A program made the translations under genes and the position numbers. From contig NZ_JNWV01000049.1 in assembly GCF_000716535.1 (NCBI RefSeq), positions 1-51,359 on the forward strand: DNA of 51,359 nt. The letters run 5' to 3'. The notes beneath the pieces were generated by a model, which searched no databases, had not been told where the DNA came from, and saw only the letters and a program-made list of their open reading frames with translations. Of this stretch, positions 30,168 to 39,049 are shown one piece after another. This stretch comes from Streptomyces flaveolus (GTDB lineage Bacteria > Actinomycetota > Actinomycetes > Streptomycetales > Streptomycetaceae). How positions within the stretch are numbered: position 1 is the first letter of the stretch; each line of letters starts with the position of its first letter.

Positions 30168-31439
30168 GTGGCACCCAACGAGGACTCCCTGGCACCCACT
30201 CCCGAGGACGGCGAACCGTCCCACGGGCAGGCAGCACCGGCCGCTGCGACCCCGCCCGGCCGGCCCCCGGTCTCCGGCGCCGTCGCTCCGGGCGGCCGGA
30301 TGCCGCGCTGGCTGCCGCGCGCCATGGTGCTCGCGCTCGCGCTGATCGCCGCCTTCCAGCTCGGCAGCTGGGCCTTCCACCAGCTGACCGGACTCCTGAT
30401 CAACATATTGATCGCGTTCTTCCTGGCCCTCGCGATCGAGCCCGCGGTCAGCCGGATGGCGGCCCGTGGCATGCGCAGGGGGCTCGCCACCTTCCTCGTC
30501 TTCCTCGGGCTGACCGTCCTCGCCGCCGGGTTCGTCACCCTGCTCGGGTCCATGCTGGCCGGCCAGATCATCAAGATGATCGAGGGCTTCCCGGGCTACC
30601 TCGACTCGCTCATCCACTGGATCAACCAGACCTTCCACACGGAGCTCAGACGGGTGGACATCCAGGAGGGCCTGCTCCACTCCGACTGGCTGCGCAAGTA
30701 CGTGCAGAACAGCGCGGCCGGAGTCCTGGACGTCTCCGCCCAGGTGCTCGGCGGGCTGTTCCAGCTGCTGACGGTCACGCTGTTCTCCTTCTACTTCGCC
30801 GCCGACGGCCCCCGGCTGCGCCGCGCCCTGTGCTCCGTCCTGCCGCCCGCACGTCAGGCCGAGGTGCTGCGCGCCTGGGAGATCGCCGTCGACAAGACGG
30901 GCGGCTATCTGTACTCGCGCGGCCTGATGGCGCTCATCTCCGGCATCGCGCACTACATCCTGCTGGAGGCCCTCGGCGTGCCGTACGCGCCCGTGCTCGG
31001 CGTCTGGGTGGGCCTGGTCTCGCAGTTCATCCCCACCATCGGCACGTACCTCGCGGGCGCGCTGCCGATGCTGATCGCGTTCACCGTCAACCCCTGGTAC
31101 GCGCTCTGGGTGCTGATCTTCGTCGTGATCTACCAGCAGTTCGAGAACTACATGCTCCAGCCGAAGCTGACCGCCAAGACCGTCGACATCCACCCGGCGG
31201 TCGCCTTCGGCTCGGTCGTCGCGGGCACCGCGCTGCTGGGCGCCGTCGGCGCGCTGATCGCCATCCCGGCGGTGGCCACGCTCCAGGCGTTCCTGGGGGC
31301 GTACGTGAAGCGGTACGCCGTCACGGACGACCCCCGGGTACACGGGCGCCGCGGCAACGGGCCGGGCGGTCCCGGGATGCTCACGCGCGTGCGCCTGGCC
31401 TGGGCCGGCCGACGCTCCGGCGAGGAACAGCGGCCGTAG
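30168..31439 (+). CDS. AI-2E (TqsA/PerM) family transporter
   Basis: A 423-residue membrane protein of the AI-2E family. A disordered Pro/Ala-rich N terminus (1-50) is followed by seven or eight helices. The conserved family segment is near the centre: LGVPYAPVLGVWVGLVSQF, then IPTIGTYLAGALPM and QQFENYMLQPKL. Substrate is unknown, and the family includes Na+/H+ antiporters as well as presumed signal exporters. The GTG at 30168 was chosen; GTG at 30150 is in frame. It lies between DUF3046 and a pseudogene on the way to recA. Confidence 0.88.
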   Translation: MAPNEDSLAPTPEDGEPSHGQAAPAAATPPGRPPVSGAVAPGGRMPRWLPRAMVLALALIAAFQLGSWAFHQLTGLLINILIAFFLALAIEPAVSRMAARGMRRGLATFLVFLGLTVLAAGFVTLLGSMLAGQIIKMIEGFPGYLDSLIHWINQTFHTELRRVDIQEGLLHSDWLRKYVQNSAAGVLDVSAQVLGGLFQLLTVTLFSFYFAADGPRLRRALCSVLPPARQAEVLRAWEIAVDKTGGYLYSRGLMALISGIAHYILLEALGVPYAPVLGVWVGLVSQFIPTIGTYLAGALPMLIAFTVNPWYALWVLIFVVIYQQFENYMLQPKLTAKTVDIHPAVAFGSVVAGTALLGAVGALIAIPAVATLQAFLGAYVKRYAVTDDPRVHGRRGNGPGGPGMLTRVRLAWAGRRSGEEQRP

Positions 31440-31491
31440 CGGCCTGGCTGCGCGCGGACGCAGTTGTCGGCTGCTCCGGCATGGATGTGGC

Positions 31492-31865
31492 GGCCACCCG
31501 TCCTGTACGTCGCGGCCCTTCTGTTGCCGGAACCCGCTACGCCCGTTGAGTGGCCGGTCAGCTTCCTGCTGATCGCCCTGCCCGCTCGTGGCCGCCTTCG
31601 CCCAGGGCCCGGTCGTCGTCGGCGCCACCGTGTTCGCCGCCGTCCTGCAAAGAGTCCTGGCCGGTACCCCTGCTGCGCGGGCCGTGAGGTCGGCTGTCTG
31701 TGGGACCGCCACTACGTGGCCTCCTACGTCTGCACCGGCCTGGTCGGCGTCCTCGGCATGATCCTGGCCGCCCACCGCGTCGGCCGCGGGCGCCGGCCGA
31801 CGTACGCTTCCTGGCTGACATCGCCCAACGGGTCCTGTTTCCGGCGCGACCGCACCGCCCCCTAC
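31492..31865 (+). pseudogene. Remnant of a SpoIIE/PP2C-type membrane phosphatase
   Basis: Three reading frames must be joined to follow one protein: [20 protein letters not shown] (frame of 31464), then [20 protein letters not shown] (frame of 31582), then [20 protein letters not shown] (frame of 31701), then [20 protein letters not shown] (frame of 31796). This order, membrane helices then an ADIAQRVL linker, is the N-terminal part of streptomycete integral-membrane SpoIIE-type PP2C phosphatases. The catalytic domain is missing: the sequence ends at the convergent gene. At least three frameshifts make it non-functional. Family assignment is from memory of the linker motif. Confidence 0.6.
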
Positions 31866-31874
31866 GTCACCGCC

Positions 31875-32621
31875 TCAGTACGTCAGGACCGCCCACGCGG
31901 CGGCCACGGTGACGGCCGCCGTGTAGCAGCCCACCGCCACGGCCACGATCCGCCGGCGCGTCCGCTCGCTCCACTCCGTGCGGGACAGCAGCCGGGCCAG
32001 GAGGGGCAGGACGAGGACAGCGTGCAGGCTCACGCCGTGCAGTGGCTTGAGCGGAGCCGTCGAGTGATAGGCGGCCTCCTGATGGCCGGTCCGGGTCAGG
32101 ACGACCCCGCGCGCGATCATCGCCGCACCGGAGGCCAGCGCGACCAGCAGGAGCGCGAAACCGGAACGCACGGCGAGCGGCATGCCGGCGGGGCCCGTCG
32201 GCCGGTGCCGGAAGGACGAGACGGCGAAGACGGTGAGCAGGACCATCAGGACGCCGCCGCCCACCGCGAGCATCATGGACACCACCGTGTCGAAGGGTGT
32301 CTCCCGGTTCAGGTGCGAGGGCACCCCGCGCCACGCCTGGAGGGTGATGCCGGCCACCTCCGCCACGCAGTCGGCGGCGAAGACCAGCAGCAGGACCGAG
32401 CGCAGCCGGTCACCGGTGCGCAGGTACGCCGTGACCCACGTGACCGCGACCAGCGTCACTCCGAAGGACAGCCCGAACGTGACGGGCTTGCGCCAGGAGA
32501 CGGGACCGTCCCAGGGGCCGCCGTCGACCGCGAACACCACCAGGTGGACGAGGCCGGACAGGACGAGGAGCAGCCCCGTCGTGTGGCAGAGGCGGTCGAC
32601 GGCGGCACGCGGGTTCTTCAT
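31875..32621 (-). CDS. Predicted seven-helix membrane protein of unknown function
   Basis: A 248-residue protein with about seven membrane helices (first [16 protein letters not shown], last [17 protein letters not shown]) and short charged loops. Conserved-looking features are [12 protein letters not shown] after helix 1 and [18 protein letters not shown] near the end, with His residues in or near helices. No catalytic signature is recognised. The ATG at 32621 has only a weak GGAAG upstream. It follows the 165-residue gene on the same strand after 87 nt, so they may be co-transcribed. Confidence 0.75.
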   Translation of the reverse strand: MKNPRAAVDRLCHTTGLLLVLSGLVHLVVFAVDGGPWDGPVSWRKPVTFGLSFGVTLVAVTWVTAYLRTGDRLRSVLLLVFAADCVAEVAGITLQAWRGVPSHLNRETPFDTVVSMMLAVGGGVLMVLLTVFAVSSFRHRPTGPAGMPLAVRSGFALLLVALASGAAMIARGVVLTRTGHQEAAYHSTAPLKPLHGVSLHAVLVLPLLARLLSRTEWSERTRRRIVAVAVGCYTAAVTVAAAWAVLTY

Positions 32622-32708
32622 GGGGGCAAGGCTTCCGGGCGCGGCTCGCGCGGTCGTCGTCCGGCTGGAGACTCTCGCGGTACGTCACCGGGAGCAGGCC
32701 GGCTCGTG

Positions 32709-33206
32709 TCAGAGGTGGTCGAAGAACCGCGTCCACCAGGTCGCGTGGCTCTCGTCGGCGAGCCAGGTCACACCGTCGTACGGCCGGTGGAGCAGCCGTG
32801 GGGGAACCAGTCGGTAGCCCAGGTCGGACAGGGCGGCCGTGATCCGGTCGCGGTCCGCCTCGGACAGCGCTCGGTCGCGCACGGCGTCGTCCAGGTCGTC
32901 ATGGCTGCCGGGCGTCGGCGTGATGACCACCGCCAGATCGCCGTAGTTGCTCAGCCGCACGGCGAGGAGCACCCCGGCCCCGGTCGCCTCGGCCGGGATG
33001 TCCACGGAGAAGGAGAAGCTCGCGTCCTGGACGCCCTCGTCGAGCCGGCAGGGCCGGCCGAAGTCCCGGGTGAGCCGGTCCCGCAGCCTCGCCGCCCGGA
33101 GCCGGGCCCCGGCGCGGTCGAAGCCGTCGGGGTGCTCCAGGTGGTGCGGTCCGGGCAGCCTGTCCAGGGAGTGGAACAGGGCCCGCGTCAGGTCGTCGTC
33201 GTGCAT
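32709..33206 (-). CDS. Hypothetical protein
   Basis: A 165-residue soluble, acidic protein (starts [20 protein letters not shown]). The middle is strand-rich ([20 protein letters not shown], then [20 protein letters not shown]), and an Asp/Arg-rich helix ([17 protein letters not shown]) precedes the C terminus. I do not recognise the family. The ATG at 33206 was preferred to a longer in-frame start at 33338, which would run into the recA promoter. It is divergent from recA. Confidence 0.7.
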   Translation of the reverse strand: MHDDDLTRALFHSLDRLPGPHHLEHPDGFDRAGARLRAARLRDRLTRDFGRPCRLDEGVQDASFSFSVDIPAEATGAGVLLAVRLSNYGDLAVVITPTPGSHDDLDDAVRDRALSEADRDRITAALSDLGYRLVPPRLLHRPYDGVTWLADESHATWWTRFFDHL

Positions 33207-33318
33207 CTCCGCCCACCCTACGGAAGCCCTGGCCGCTGCCTCACGGGAGCCGTGGTCGGCCCCGCGGATGCCGTGGCCCTCCCCCCCGGGAGGCCCCGGC
33301 CGGTGCCGTGTGGCGCGC

Positions 33319-33348
33319 TTGACACGAAAATCGAACATCCATTCTTAT
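33319..33348 (+). promoter_or_regulatory. recA promoter with LexA (SOS) box
   Basis: TTGACA (33319-33324), an 18-nt spacer and TCTTAT (33343-33348). TCGAACATCCATTCT (33331-33345) lies in the spacer and overlaps the -10; it matches the Streptomyces recA SOS box (CGAAC-N4-GTTC type, right half degenerate). LexA bound here would block RNA polymerase. Confidence 0.85.
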
Positions 33349-33411
33349 GGAGGCTCAGGCGAGGCTTTCGGTTGGGGATTTCATCCCGATTCGCGGGTAG
33401 ATGTCCCTCGG

Positions 33412-33420
33412 TTATCCACA
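33412..33420 (+). promoter_or_regulatory. DnaA-box-like nonamer in the recA leader
   Basis: TTATCCACA matches the general DnaA box exactly (the usual Streptomyces form is TTGTCCACA). It lies between the recA promoter and the start codon. It is a single copy, so significance is uncertain. Confidence 0.4.
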
Positions 33421-33509
33421 GGCTGGGCCTGCGTCGGGGCGCATTGTCAGTGGCAGGCGTTAGCGTCTTTGACGTGAAGCGATCGACTCAAGCAAACCGG
33501 GTGGAACCC

Positions 33510-34640
33510 ATGGCAGGAACCGACCGCGAGAAGGCGCTCGACGCCGCGCTCGCGCAGATTGAACGGCAATTCGGCAAGGGCGCGGTCATGCGCATGGGCG
33601 AGCGGTCGAAGGAGCCCATCGAGGTCATCCCGACCGGGTCGACCGCCCTCGACGTCGCCCTCGGTGTCGGCGGCCTGCCGCGCGGCCGTGTCGTGGAGAT
33701 CTACGGACCGGAGTCCTCCGGTAAGACGACCCTGACCCTGCACGCCGTGGCGAACGCACAGAAGGCCGGCGGCCAGGTCGCCTTCGTGGACGCCGAGCAC
33801 GCCCTCGACCCCGAATACGCGCGCAAGCTCGGCGTCGACATCGACAACCTCATCCTGTCGCAGCCGGACAACGGCGAGCAGGCCCTGGAGATCGTGGACA
33901 TGCTGGTCCGCTCCGGTGCCCTGGACCTCATCGTCATCGACTCCGTCGCCGCGCTCGTCCCGCGCGCGGAGATCGAGGGCGAGATGGGCGACAGCCACGT
34001 GGGTCTGCAGGCCCGCCTGATGAGCCAGGCACTGCGGAAGATCACCAGCGCGCTCAACCAGTCCAAGACCACCGCGATCTTCATCAACCAGCTCCGCGAG
34101 AAGATCGGCGTGATGTTCGGCTCCCCGGAGACCACGACCGGTGGCCGGGCGCTGAAGTTCTACGCCTCGGTGCGCATCGACATCCGCCGCATCGAGACCC
34201 TGAAGGACGGCACGGAGGCGGTCGGCAACCGCACCCGCTGCAAGGTCGTCAAGAACAAGGTCGCGCCGCCCTTCAAGCAGGCCGAGTTCGACATCCTCTA
34301 CGGCCAGGGCATCAGCCGCGAGGGCGGTCTGATCGACATGGGCGTGGAGCACGGCTTCGTGCGCAAGGCCGGCGCCTGGTACACGTACGAGGGCGACCAG
34401 CTCGGCCAGGGCAAGGAGAACGCGCGCAACTTCCTCAAGGACAACCCCGACCTGGCCAACGAGATCGAGAAGAAGATCAAGGAGAAGCTGGGCGTGGGAG
34501 TCCGGCCGGAGGAGCCCGCCGCCGAGCCGGGCGGCGACGCGGCGGTCACCACCGCGGCGGCCGACGACCCCGCCAAGTCGGTACCCGCCCCGGCAGCCGC
34601 CAAGGCAACCAAGCCCAAGGCCGCCGCAGCCAAGAGCTGA
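33510..34640 (+). CDS. recA: Recombinase RecA
   Basis: A 376-residue recombinase for homologous recombination and for LexA self-cleavage in the SOS response. The core is complete: Walker [10 protein letters not shown] (about 66-74), the catalytic Glu in DAEHALD, Walker [10 protein letters not shown], loop 1 GEMGDSHVG, loop 2 [20 protein letters not shown], and the C-terminal domain. The last 40 residues are an Ala/Pro/Lys-rich tail typical of streptomycetes. The ATG at 33510 follows GGTGGA. The recX start lies only 3 nt after the stop. Confidence 0.99.
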   Translation: MAGTDREKALDAALAQIERQFGKGAVMRMGERSKEPIEVIPTGSTALDVALGVGGLPRGRVVEIYGPESSGKTTLTLHAVANAQKAGGQVAFVDAEHALDPEYARKLGVDIDNLILSQPDNGEQALEIVDMLVRSGALDLIVIDSVAALVPRAEIEGEMGDSHVGLQARLMSQALRKITSALNQSKTTAIFINQLREKIGVMFGSPETTTGGRALKFYASVRIDIRRIETLKDGTEAVGNRTRCKVVKNKVAPPFKQAEFDILYGQGISREGGLIDMGVEHGFVRKAGAWYTYEGDQLGQGKENARNFLKDNPDLANEIEKKIKEKLGVGVRPEEPAAEPGGDAAVTTAAADDPAKSVPAPAAAKATKPKAAAAKS

Positions 34641-34643
34641 CCC

Positions 34644-35576
34644 GTGACACGACGAACCGACTGGGCCGAGTACGAGTACGCCACCCCCGGTGCCCCACGG
34701 GGGAGGGGCACCGGGGGCCACCCGGACTCCGCACCGGACGGTGACGACGGACACGGGCCTGGCGGGCACAGGGACGAGGGGTTCGGCGCGTACGGCGGGC
34801 ACGACGAGTACCACGATCGTGCCGCGTACGGCGGACATGATCCGTACCACGGGACCGGCGGCCACGACGGTGACGGCGGTGCCGCGGACCCGGGAGACGA
34901 GGGCGGCGAGCCGTACGGGGGTGGTTCGCTCGGCGGTCGTGGGTCCGGGCGGTCCGGGGGAGCGCGCAGCGGCCGCCGGGGGCGTGGCCGGCGGCGCGGG
35001 TTCGGTGACGCGTCCGGGCCCGGTGAGGACGAAGGCGCCCCTTCCTCGGCGAGGGACGAGCGGGGGGAGTCTTCAGCGGACCCGGTCGAGCGGGCCCGGG
35101 CGATCTGCCTGCGCCTGCTCACCGGGACCCCGCGCACCCGCAAGCAGCTCGCGGACGCCCTGCGCAAGCGGGAGATCCCCGAGGAAGCGGCCGAGGAGGT
35201 GCTGTCACGCTTCGAGGAGGTGGGGCTCATCGACGACGGCGCCTTCGCGGACGCCTGGGTGGAGTCCCGGCACCACGGCCGGGGGCTCGCCCGCCGCGCG
35301 CTCGCCCGGGAACTGCGCACCAAGGGCGTCGACTCGGCGTTGATCGAGGACGCGGTCGCCCGGCTCGACTCCGAGCAGGAGAAGGCGACCGCCCGTGAAC
35401 TCGTCGCCCGCAAACTGCGGGCCACCCGTGGCCTCGACCGGGACAAGCGGCTCCGCCGGCTCGCGGGCATGCTCGCCCGCAAGGGCTACCCCGAGGGCAT
35501 GGCCCTCAGGGTCGTCCGCCAGGCCCTGGAGGAAGAGGGCGAGGACACGGAGTTCCTCGGGGAGGGGGAATTCTGA
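34644..35576 (+). CDS. recX: Regulatory protein RecX with long disordered N terminus
   Basis: A 310-residue RecA modulator. The RecX fold, three three-helix repeats, occupies about 147-305 (ARAICLRLLTGTPRTRKQLA, RFEEVGLIDDGAFADAWVES, LARELRTKGVDSALIEDAV, LRRLAGMLARKGYPEGMALR). Residues 1-145 are a Gly/Asp/His-rich, probably disordered extension with YGGHD-x-YH repeats and a basic RSGRRGRGRRRG patch; most RecX proteins are 150-190 residues and lack it. RecX caps RecA filaments. The GTG at 34644 lies 3 nt after recA, so they are co-transcribed. The stop codon lies in the first unit of a 26-nt tandem array. Confidence 0.95.
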   Translation: MTRRTDWAEYEYATPGAPRGRGTGGHPDSAPDGDDGHGPGGHRDEGFGAYGGHDEYHDRAAYGGHDPYHGTGGHDGDGGAADPGDEGGEPYGGGSLGGRGSGRSGGARSGRRGRGRRRGFGDASGPGEDEGAPSSARDERGESSADPVERARAICLRLLTGTPRTRKQLADALRKREIPEEAAEEVLSRFEEVGLIDDGAFADAWVESRHHGRGLARRALARELRTKGVDSALIEDAVARLDSEQEKATARELVARKLRATRGLDRDKRLRRLAGMLARKGYPEGMALRVVRQALEEEGEDTEFLGEGEF

Positions 35577-35870
35577 CGGGTCCTCGGGGACGGGGGCTCT
35601 GATGGATCCTCGGGGACGGAGGCTCTGACGGGTTCTCGTGGCGAGCGCTTCTGACTGCTTCTCAGAGACGGAGGGGCGAGGCGCTCCGTGGGACGTAGGG
35701 GCGAGCGGCTCCGGGGGGGCGGAGGAGTGAGGTGGCTCCGTAGGACGTAGGGGCGAGACGGCACCGCGGAACGGAGGGGTGAGGCGGCACCGCGGGGGGC
35801 GGAGACGCGACCGTTCTTCGGGACCGATGTGGGCGTGACAGTTCCCCGGGACGGGAGGCTTGTGACGGGC
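35572..35870 (+). repeat. Degenerate 26-nt tandem array starting at the recX stop codon
   Basis: Units 1-4 start at 35572, 35598, 35624 and 35650, exactly 26 nt apart, each beginning TCTGA; units 1 and 2 share 23 of 26 bases. A GCTCCG/GCACCG landmark then recurs at 35683, 35708, 35735, 35761 and 35787, again about 26 nt apart, so roughly ten to eleven decaying units are traceable. The rest of the gap to 36029 has no gene. Confidence 0.75.
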
Positions 35871-36029
35871 GCCCCGAGGTGGGGCTGACCCCCGCCGTGG
35901 ATGGTAGGGGTGGCCCCCGTCGGGAGACGCCGGGCCACCGCAGTGCTCTCCCACCCCGCACCGGCGAGTCTGTACGTGCGCCCCGCGCACGACACAACCG
36001 CTGCGTACAACAGAAGAGAGCCCGTCCCC

Positions 36030-38558
36030 ATGATGCTGCGTTACGCCCTGCAGACAGTCCGCGCCCGCAAGGCGGGATTTCTCGGCGCCTTCCTCGCCCT
36101 GATGTGCGCGGCCGCTCTGATCACCGCTTGCGGCACCCTCCTGGACACCGGCCTGCGCGGCACCATCCGCACCGAGCGCTACGCCGCCGCTCCCGTCGTG
36201 GTCTCCGCCGACCAGTACGTGCACATGACCACCGTCAAGCACAAGAAGGGCAAGACCAAGGTCAAGCACAAGGCGAAGCCCATCGCCGAGCGCGCCTGGC
36301 TGCCCGAGAACCTGTACGGCACGCTTGCCCATGCCCCGGGAGTGACGCAGGTCGTCCCGGAACTCACCTTCCCAGCCCAGCCGTTGGTTCCAGCCGGCAC
36401 CGGCGGCCGTACCGCCTACGGCCATGCCTGGGACTCCGCCGCGCTGACCCCCTACCGACTGACCACCGGCCGAGCCCCCCAGGCCGCCGGTGACGTGGTC
36501 ATTGACGGTGGCCTCGCCGCGCGGGCCCGGCTGCGGCCCGGCGACCGGCTCACCGTGCAGTCCACCCAGGCCCCGCGCACCTACCGGATCACCGGTATCG
36601 CCACCCCGGCCACCGCCGTACGCCACCAGACGTCCCTGTTCTTCTCCGCCGGCGAGGCCCGCAGGCTGGCCGCGCACCCCGGGCAGGTCACCGCGTTCGG
36701 TGTGCTGCCGGCCAAGGGGGCGGACCCCGAGCGAGTGCGCCGGGCCCTGGCGCGGGCGCTGCACGGCACCACGGCCCAGGTCAGCACGGGAGACGCCCGC
36801 GGGCCCGTCGAGTTCCTGGACGCGGCCGCGGCCCGCACCCGGCTGGTCAGCATGGGCGGAGCCATGGGCGGCACCTCGCTGCTGGTGGCGGTACTCGTGG
36901 TCGTCGGCACCTTCGCGCTCACCGTCCAGCAGCGCCACCGCGAACTTGCCCTGCTGCGGGCCATCGCCGCCACGTCCGGGCAGATCCGCAAACTGCTCGG
37001 CCGGGAGGCGCTGATCGTCGGCGCGGCGGCGGGCACGGCCGGCGCACTGCTGGGGCTGCCGCTGGGCGGATGGCTGCACGCGAGGTTCGTCGCCCTGGGC
37101 GCCGTACCCGCCACGCTCGAACACACCGTCAGTGTCTTCCCGCCGCTCGCCGCACTCGCCGCCACTCTCCTCGGCGCCTGGGCGGCGGCCCGGATCGCCT
37201 CCCGCAGGATCGCCCGGATCCGCCCGGCCGAGGCCCTGACCGAAGCCAGGACAGAGCGGACCAGGCTCGCCTGGGGCCGCGTCGCCGCCGGGCTGCTACT
37301 CCTCGCCGGCGGAGTCGTCCTCGTCGCCGTCCTCACCTCCCTGCGTACCGAGCCCGCCTCGACTCCCGTGACGTTCCTCGCCGTCGTCGTCCTGTCCGCC
37401 TCCGTCGCCCTGCTCGGTCCCCTCCTGGTCAGGTGCGCCGCGCTGCTGCTCGCCGGCCCGCTCCGGCTCACCGGTCACGACGGCAGGCTCGCCACCGCCA
37501 ACCTGCGCGGCAACGCCGTCCGCATGGCTTCCGTCGTCACCCCCCTCACCCTGCTCGTCGGCATGACCTGCACCGTCCTGTTCGTCCAGGAGACCCTCGG
37601 CAACGCCGCCCGCGCCCAGGTCCGCGAGGGTGTCCGGGCCGACTGGGTCGTCACCGCCCAGGGGCCGGGCATCCCCGGTGAGGCCGCCCAGCGGTTGCGC
37701 GCACGGCATGACACCGTCACCGAGGTGGTCCGCACGACCGTGCGCGTCGGCCTCGACAAGTACCCCGCGCAGGGCGTCACCCCCGCGGGCCTGACCCGCA
37801 CCTGGGACCCGGAGGTCACCGCCGGCTCTCTCGACCGGCTCGGCCCCGGCACTGTCGCCGTCAGCGAACTGGCCGCCGAGCAGCGGCATCTGAAGCCGGG
37901 AAGCACCCTGAAACTCACGCTCGGCGACGGCACGCCCGCCACGCTGACCGTCGCCGCCGTCTACGCCCGGGGTCTCGGCTTCGGCGACCTCACCTTCGCC
38001 CACGACCTCGTGGCCCGCCACGTCGACAACCCGCTCGCCTCCTCCGTCCTCGTCCGCACGACCCGTACACAGACACAACTCGCGACTACTCTCCGTGAGT
38101 TCCCGGGACTGAGAATTCTTTCGCCGGCCGCCGCCGACGCCCTCCAGGCCGATCGGCAGCAGACGAACGCCGAGGTCAACTACCTGGCCATGGGGCTCGT
38201 CCTGGCCTTCACCGCCATCGCCGTCGTCAACACGCTCGCCATGTCGGTCGCCGACCGTGGTCGGGAGTTCGCACTGCTCCGCCTCGCCGGCGCGACCCGC
38301 CGTCAGGTGCTGCGCATGCTGCGCACCGAGGCGCTGTCCGTCCTGCTCCTCGCCACCTCGGTCGGCAGCGGTATCGCCCTCGCCGTGCTCACCGCGTTCA
38401 GCGTCGGCATGACGGGCCGGCCCGCCCCGACGGTCACCCCGCTGCTCTACGTCGGCGTCGTCGCGGTCGCCGGTCTCCTCGCGCTCCTCGCCAGTGCGGT
38501 GCCGGGGCGCGCGGCGCTCCGGGTGCGGGCGGTGACCGCGGCCACGGCGAAGGAGTAG
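36030..38558 (+). CDS. FtsX-family ABC transporter permease
   Basis: An 842-residue permease of the MacB/FtsX/LolC type. One helix at 13-35 is followed by an extracytoplasmic domain (about 40-275) and three helices with the FtsX core (about 285-430; QQRHRELALLRAIAATSGQI). A second such module follows (about 500-840; ADRGREFALLRLAGATRRQV, then a final pair of helices). The first extracytoplasmic domain has an unusual Lys-rich segment (KHKKGKTKVKHKAKP, about 71-85). Such permeases pair with an ATPase that usually lies next to them, but none is found in this window. ATG at 36030 or 36033, preceded by AGAGAG. Substrate unknown. Confidence 0.88.
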   Translation: MMLRYALQTVRARKAGFLGAFLALMCAAALITACGTLLDTGLRGTIRTERYAAAPVVVSADQYVHMTTVKHKKGKTKVKHKAKPIAERAWLPENLYGTLAHAPGVTQVVPELTFPAQPLVPAGTGGRTAYGHAWDSAALTPYRLTTGRAPQAAGDVVIDGGLAARARLRPGDRLTVQSTQAPRTYRITGIATPATAVRHQTSLFFSAGEARRLAAHPGQVTAFGVLPAKGADPERVRRALARALHGTTAQVSTGDARGPVEFLDAAAARTRLVSMGGAMGGTSLLVAVLVVVGTFALTVQQRHRELALLRAIAATSGQIRKLLGREALIVGAAAGTAGALLGLPLGGWLHARFVALGAVPATLEHTVSVFPPLAALAATLLGAWAAARIASRRIARIRPAEALTEARTERTRLAWGRVAAGLLLLAGGVVLVAVLTSLRTEPASTPVTFLAVVVLSASVALLGPLLVRCAALLLAGPLRLTGHDGRLATANLRGNAVRMASVVTPLTLLVGMTCTVLFVQETLGNAARAQVREGVRADWVVTAQGPGIPGEAAQRLRARHDTVTEVVRTTVRVGLDKYPAQGVTPAGLTRTWDPEVTAGSLDRLGPGTVAVSELAAEQRHLKPGSTLKLTLGDGTPATLTVAAVYARGLGFGDLTFAHDLVARHVDNPLASSVLVRTTRTQTQLATTLREFPGLRILSPAAADALQADRQQTNAEVNYLAMGLVLAFTAIAVVNTLAMSVADRGREFALLRLAGATRRQVLRMLRTEALSVLLLATSVGSGIALAVLTAFSVGMTGRPAPTVTPLLYVGVVAVAGLLALLASAVPGRAALRVRAVTAATAKE

Positions 38559-38563
38559 TACGG

Positions 38564-38596
38564 GCCCCTCGGACGTGCGGATGTCCGGTCAGGGGC
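38564..38596. terminator. Bidirectional hairpin between permease and rhodanese genes
   Basis: GCCCCT and CGGAC (38564-38574) pair with GTCCG (38583-38587) and AGGGGC (38591-38596), with a small bulge. It lies in the 50-nt gap between convergent genes. Confidence 0.6.
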
Positions 38597-38608
38597 GCTC
38601 GGCACCGG

Positions 38609-39049
38609 TTACGGCGTCGCCGGGTTCACCGGCAGGCCCTCCGCGCGCCATGCCTGGAAGCCGCCCACCAGGTCCGTCGCCCGGTGCAGGCCGAGCTGGT
38701 GGAGGGAGGCGGCGGCGAGGCTGGAGGCGTAGCCCTCGTTGCAGATCACCACGACCCGCAGGTCGTGTCCGGTGGCCTCGGGGAGGCGGTGGCTGCCCTG
38801 GGGGTCGAGTCGCCACTCCAGTTCGTTGCGCTCGACCACGACGGCGCCGGGGATGAGTCCGTCCCGGTCGCGCAGGGCGGCGTACCGGATGTCGACCAGG
38901 AGCGCGTCGCCGGACTGCGCCGCCTCATGCGCCTCCCGTGCCTCGACGCGCCGGTAGCCGGCTCGCACGCGCTCCAGCAACTCGTCGATGCCGAGCGGCC
39001 GTTCCACCGCCACACCCGTGGTCCCCGGCTGCTCGATCGTGCCGCTCAC
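38609..39049 (-). CDS. Rhodanese-like sulfurtransferase
   Basis: A 146-residue single rhodanese domain. It has DALLVDIRYAALRDRDGLIP (entry motif), a conserved GAVVVERNELEWRL segment, and the active loop C103-NEGYAS, followed by LVGGFQAWRAEGLPV. The Cys in the loop should carry persulfide sulfur. The gene overlaps the upstream cysteine dioxygenase by 4 nt, so the two are translationally coupled and probably act in sequence in cysteine and sulfane-sulfur disposal. Confidence 0.92.
   Translation of the reverse strand: MSGTIEQPGTTGVAVERPLGIDELLERVRAGYRRVEAREAHEAAQSGDALLVDIRYAALRDRDGLIPGAVVVERNELEWRLDPQGSHRLPEATGHDLRVVVICNEGYASSLAAASLHQLGLHRATDLVGGFQAWRAEGLPVNPATP

Noticed and set aside
31464..33509. 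Long upstream extension of the recA frame
   Set aside because: RecA begins at 33510 with its normal N terminus, and the SOS promoter lies inside the supposed extension.
35572..35870. CRISPR array after recX
   Set aside because: Units are contiguous and degenerate, with no unique spacers and no cas genes.
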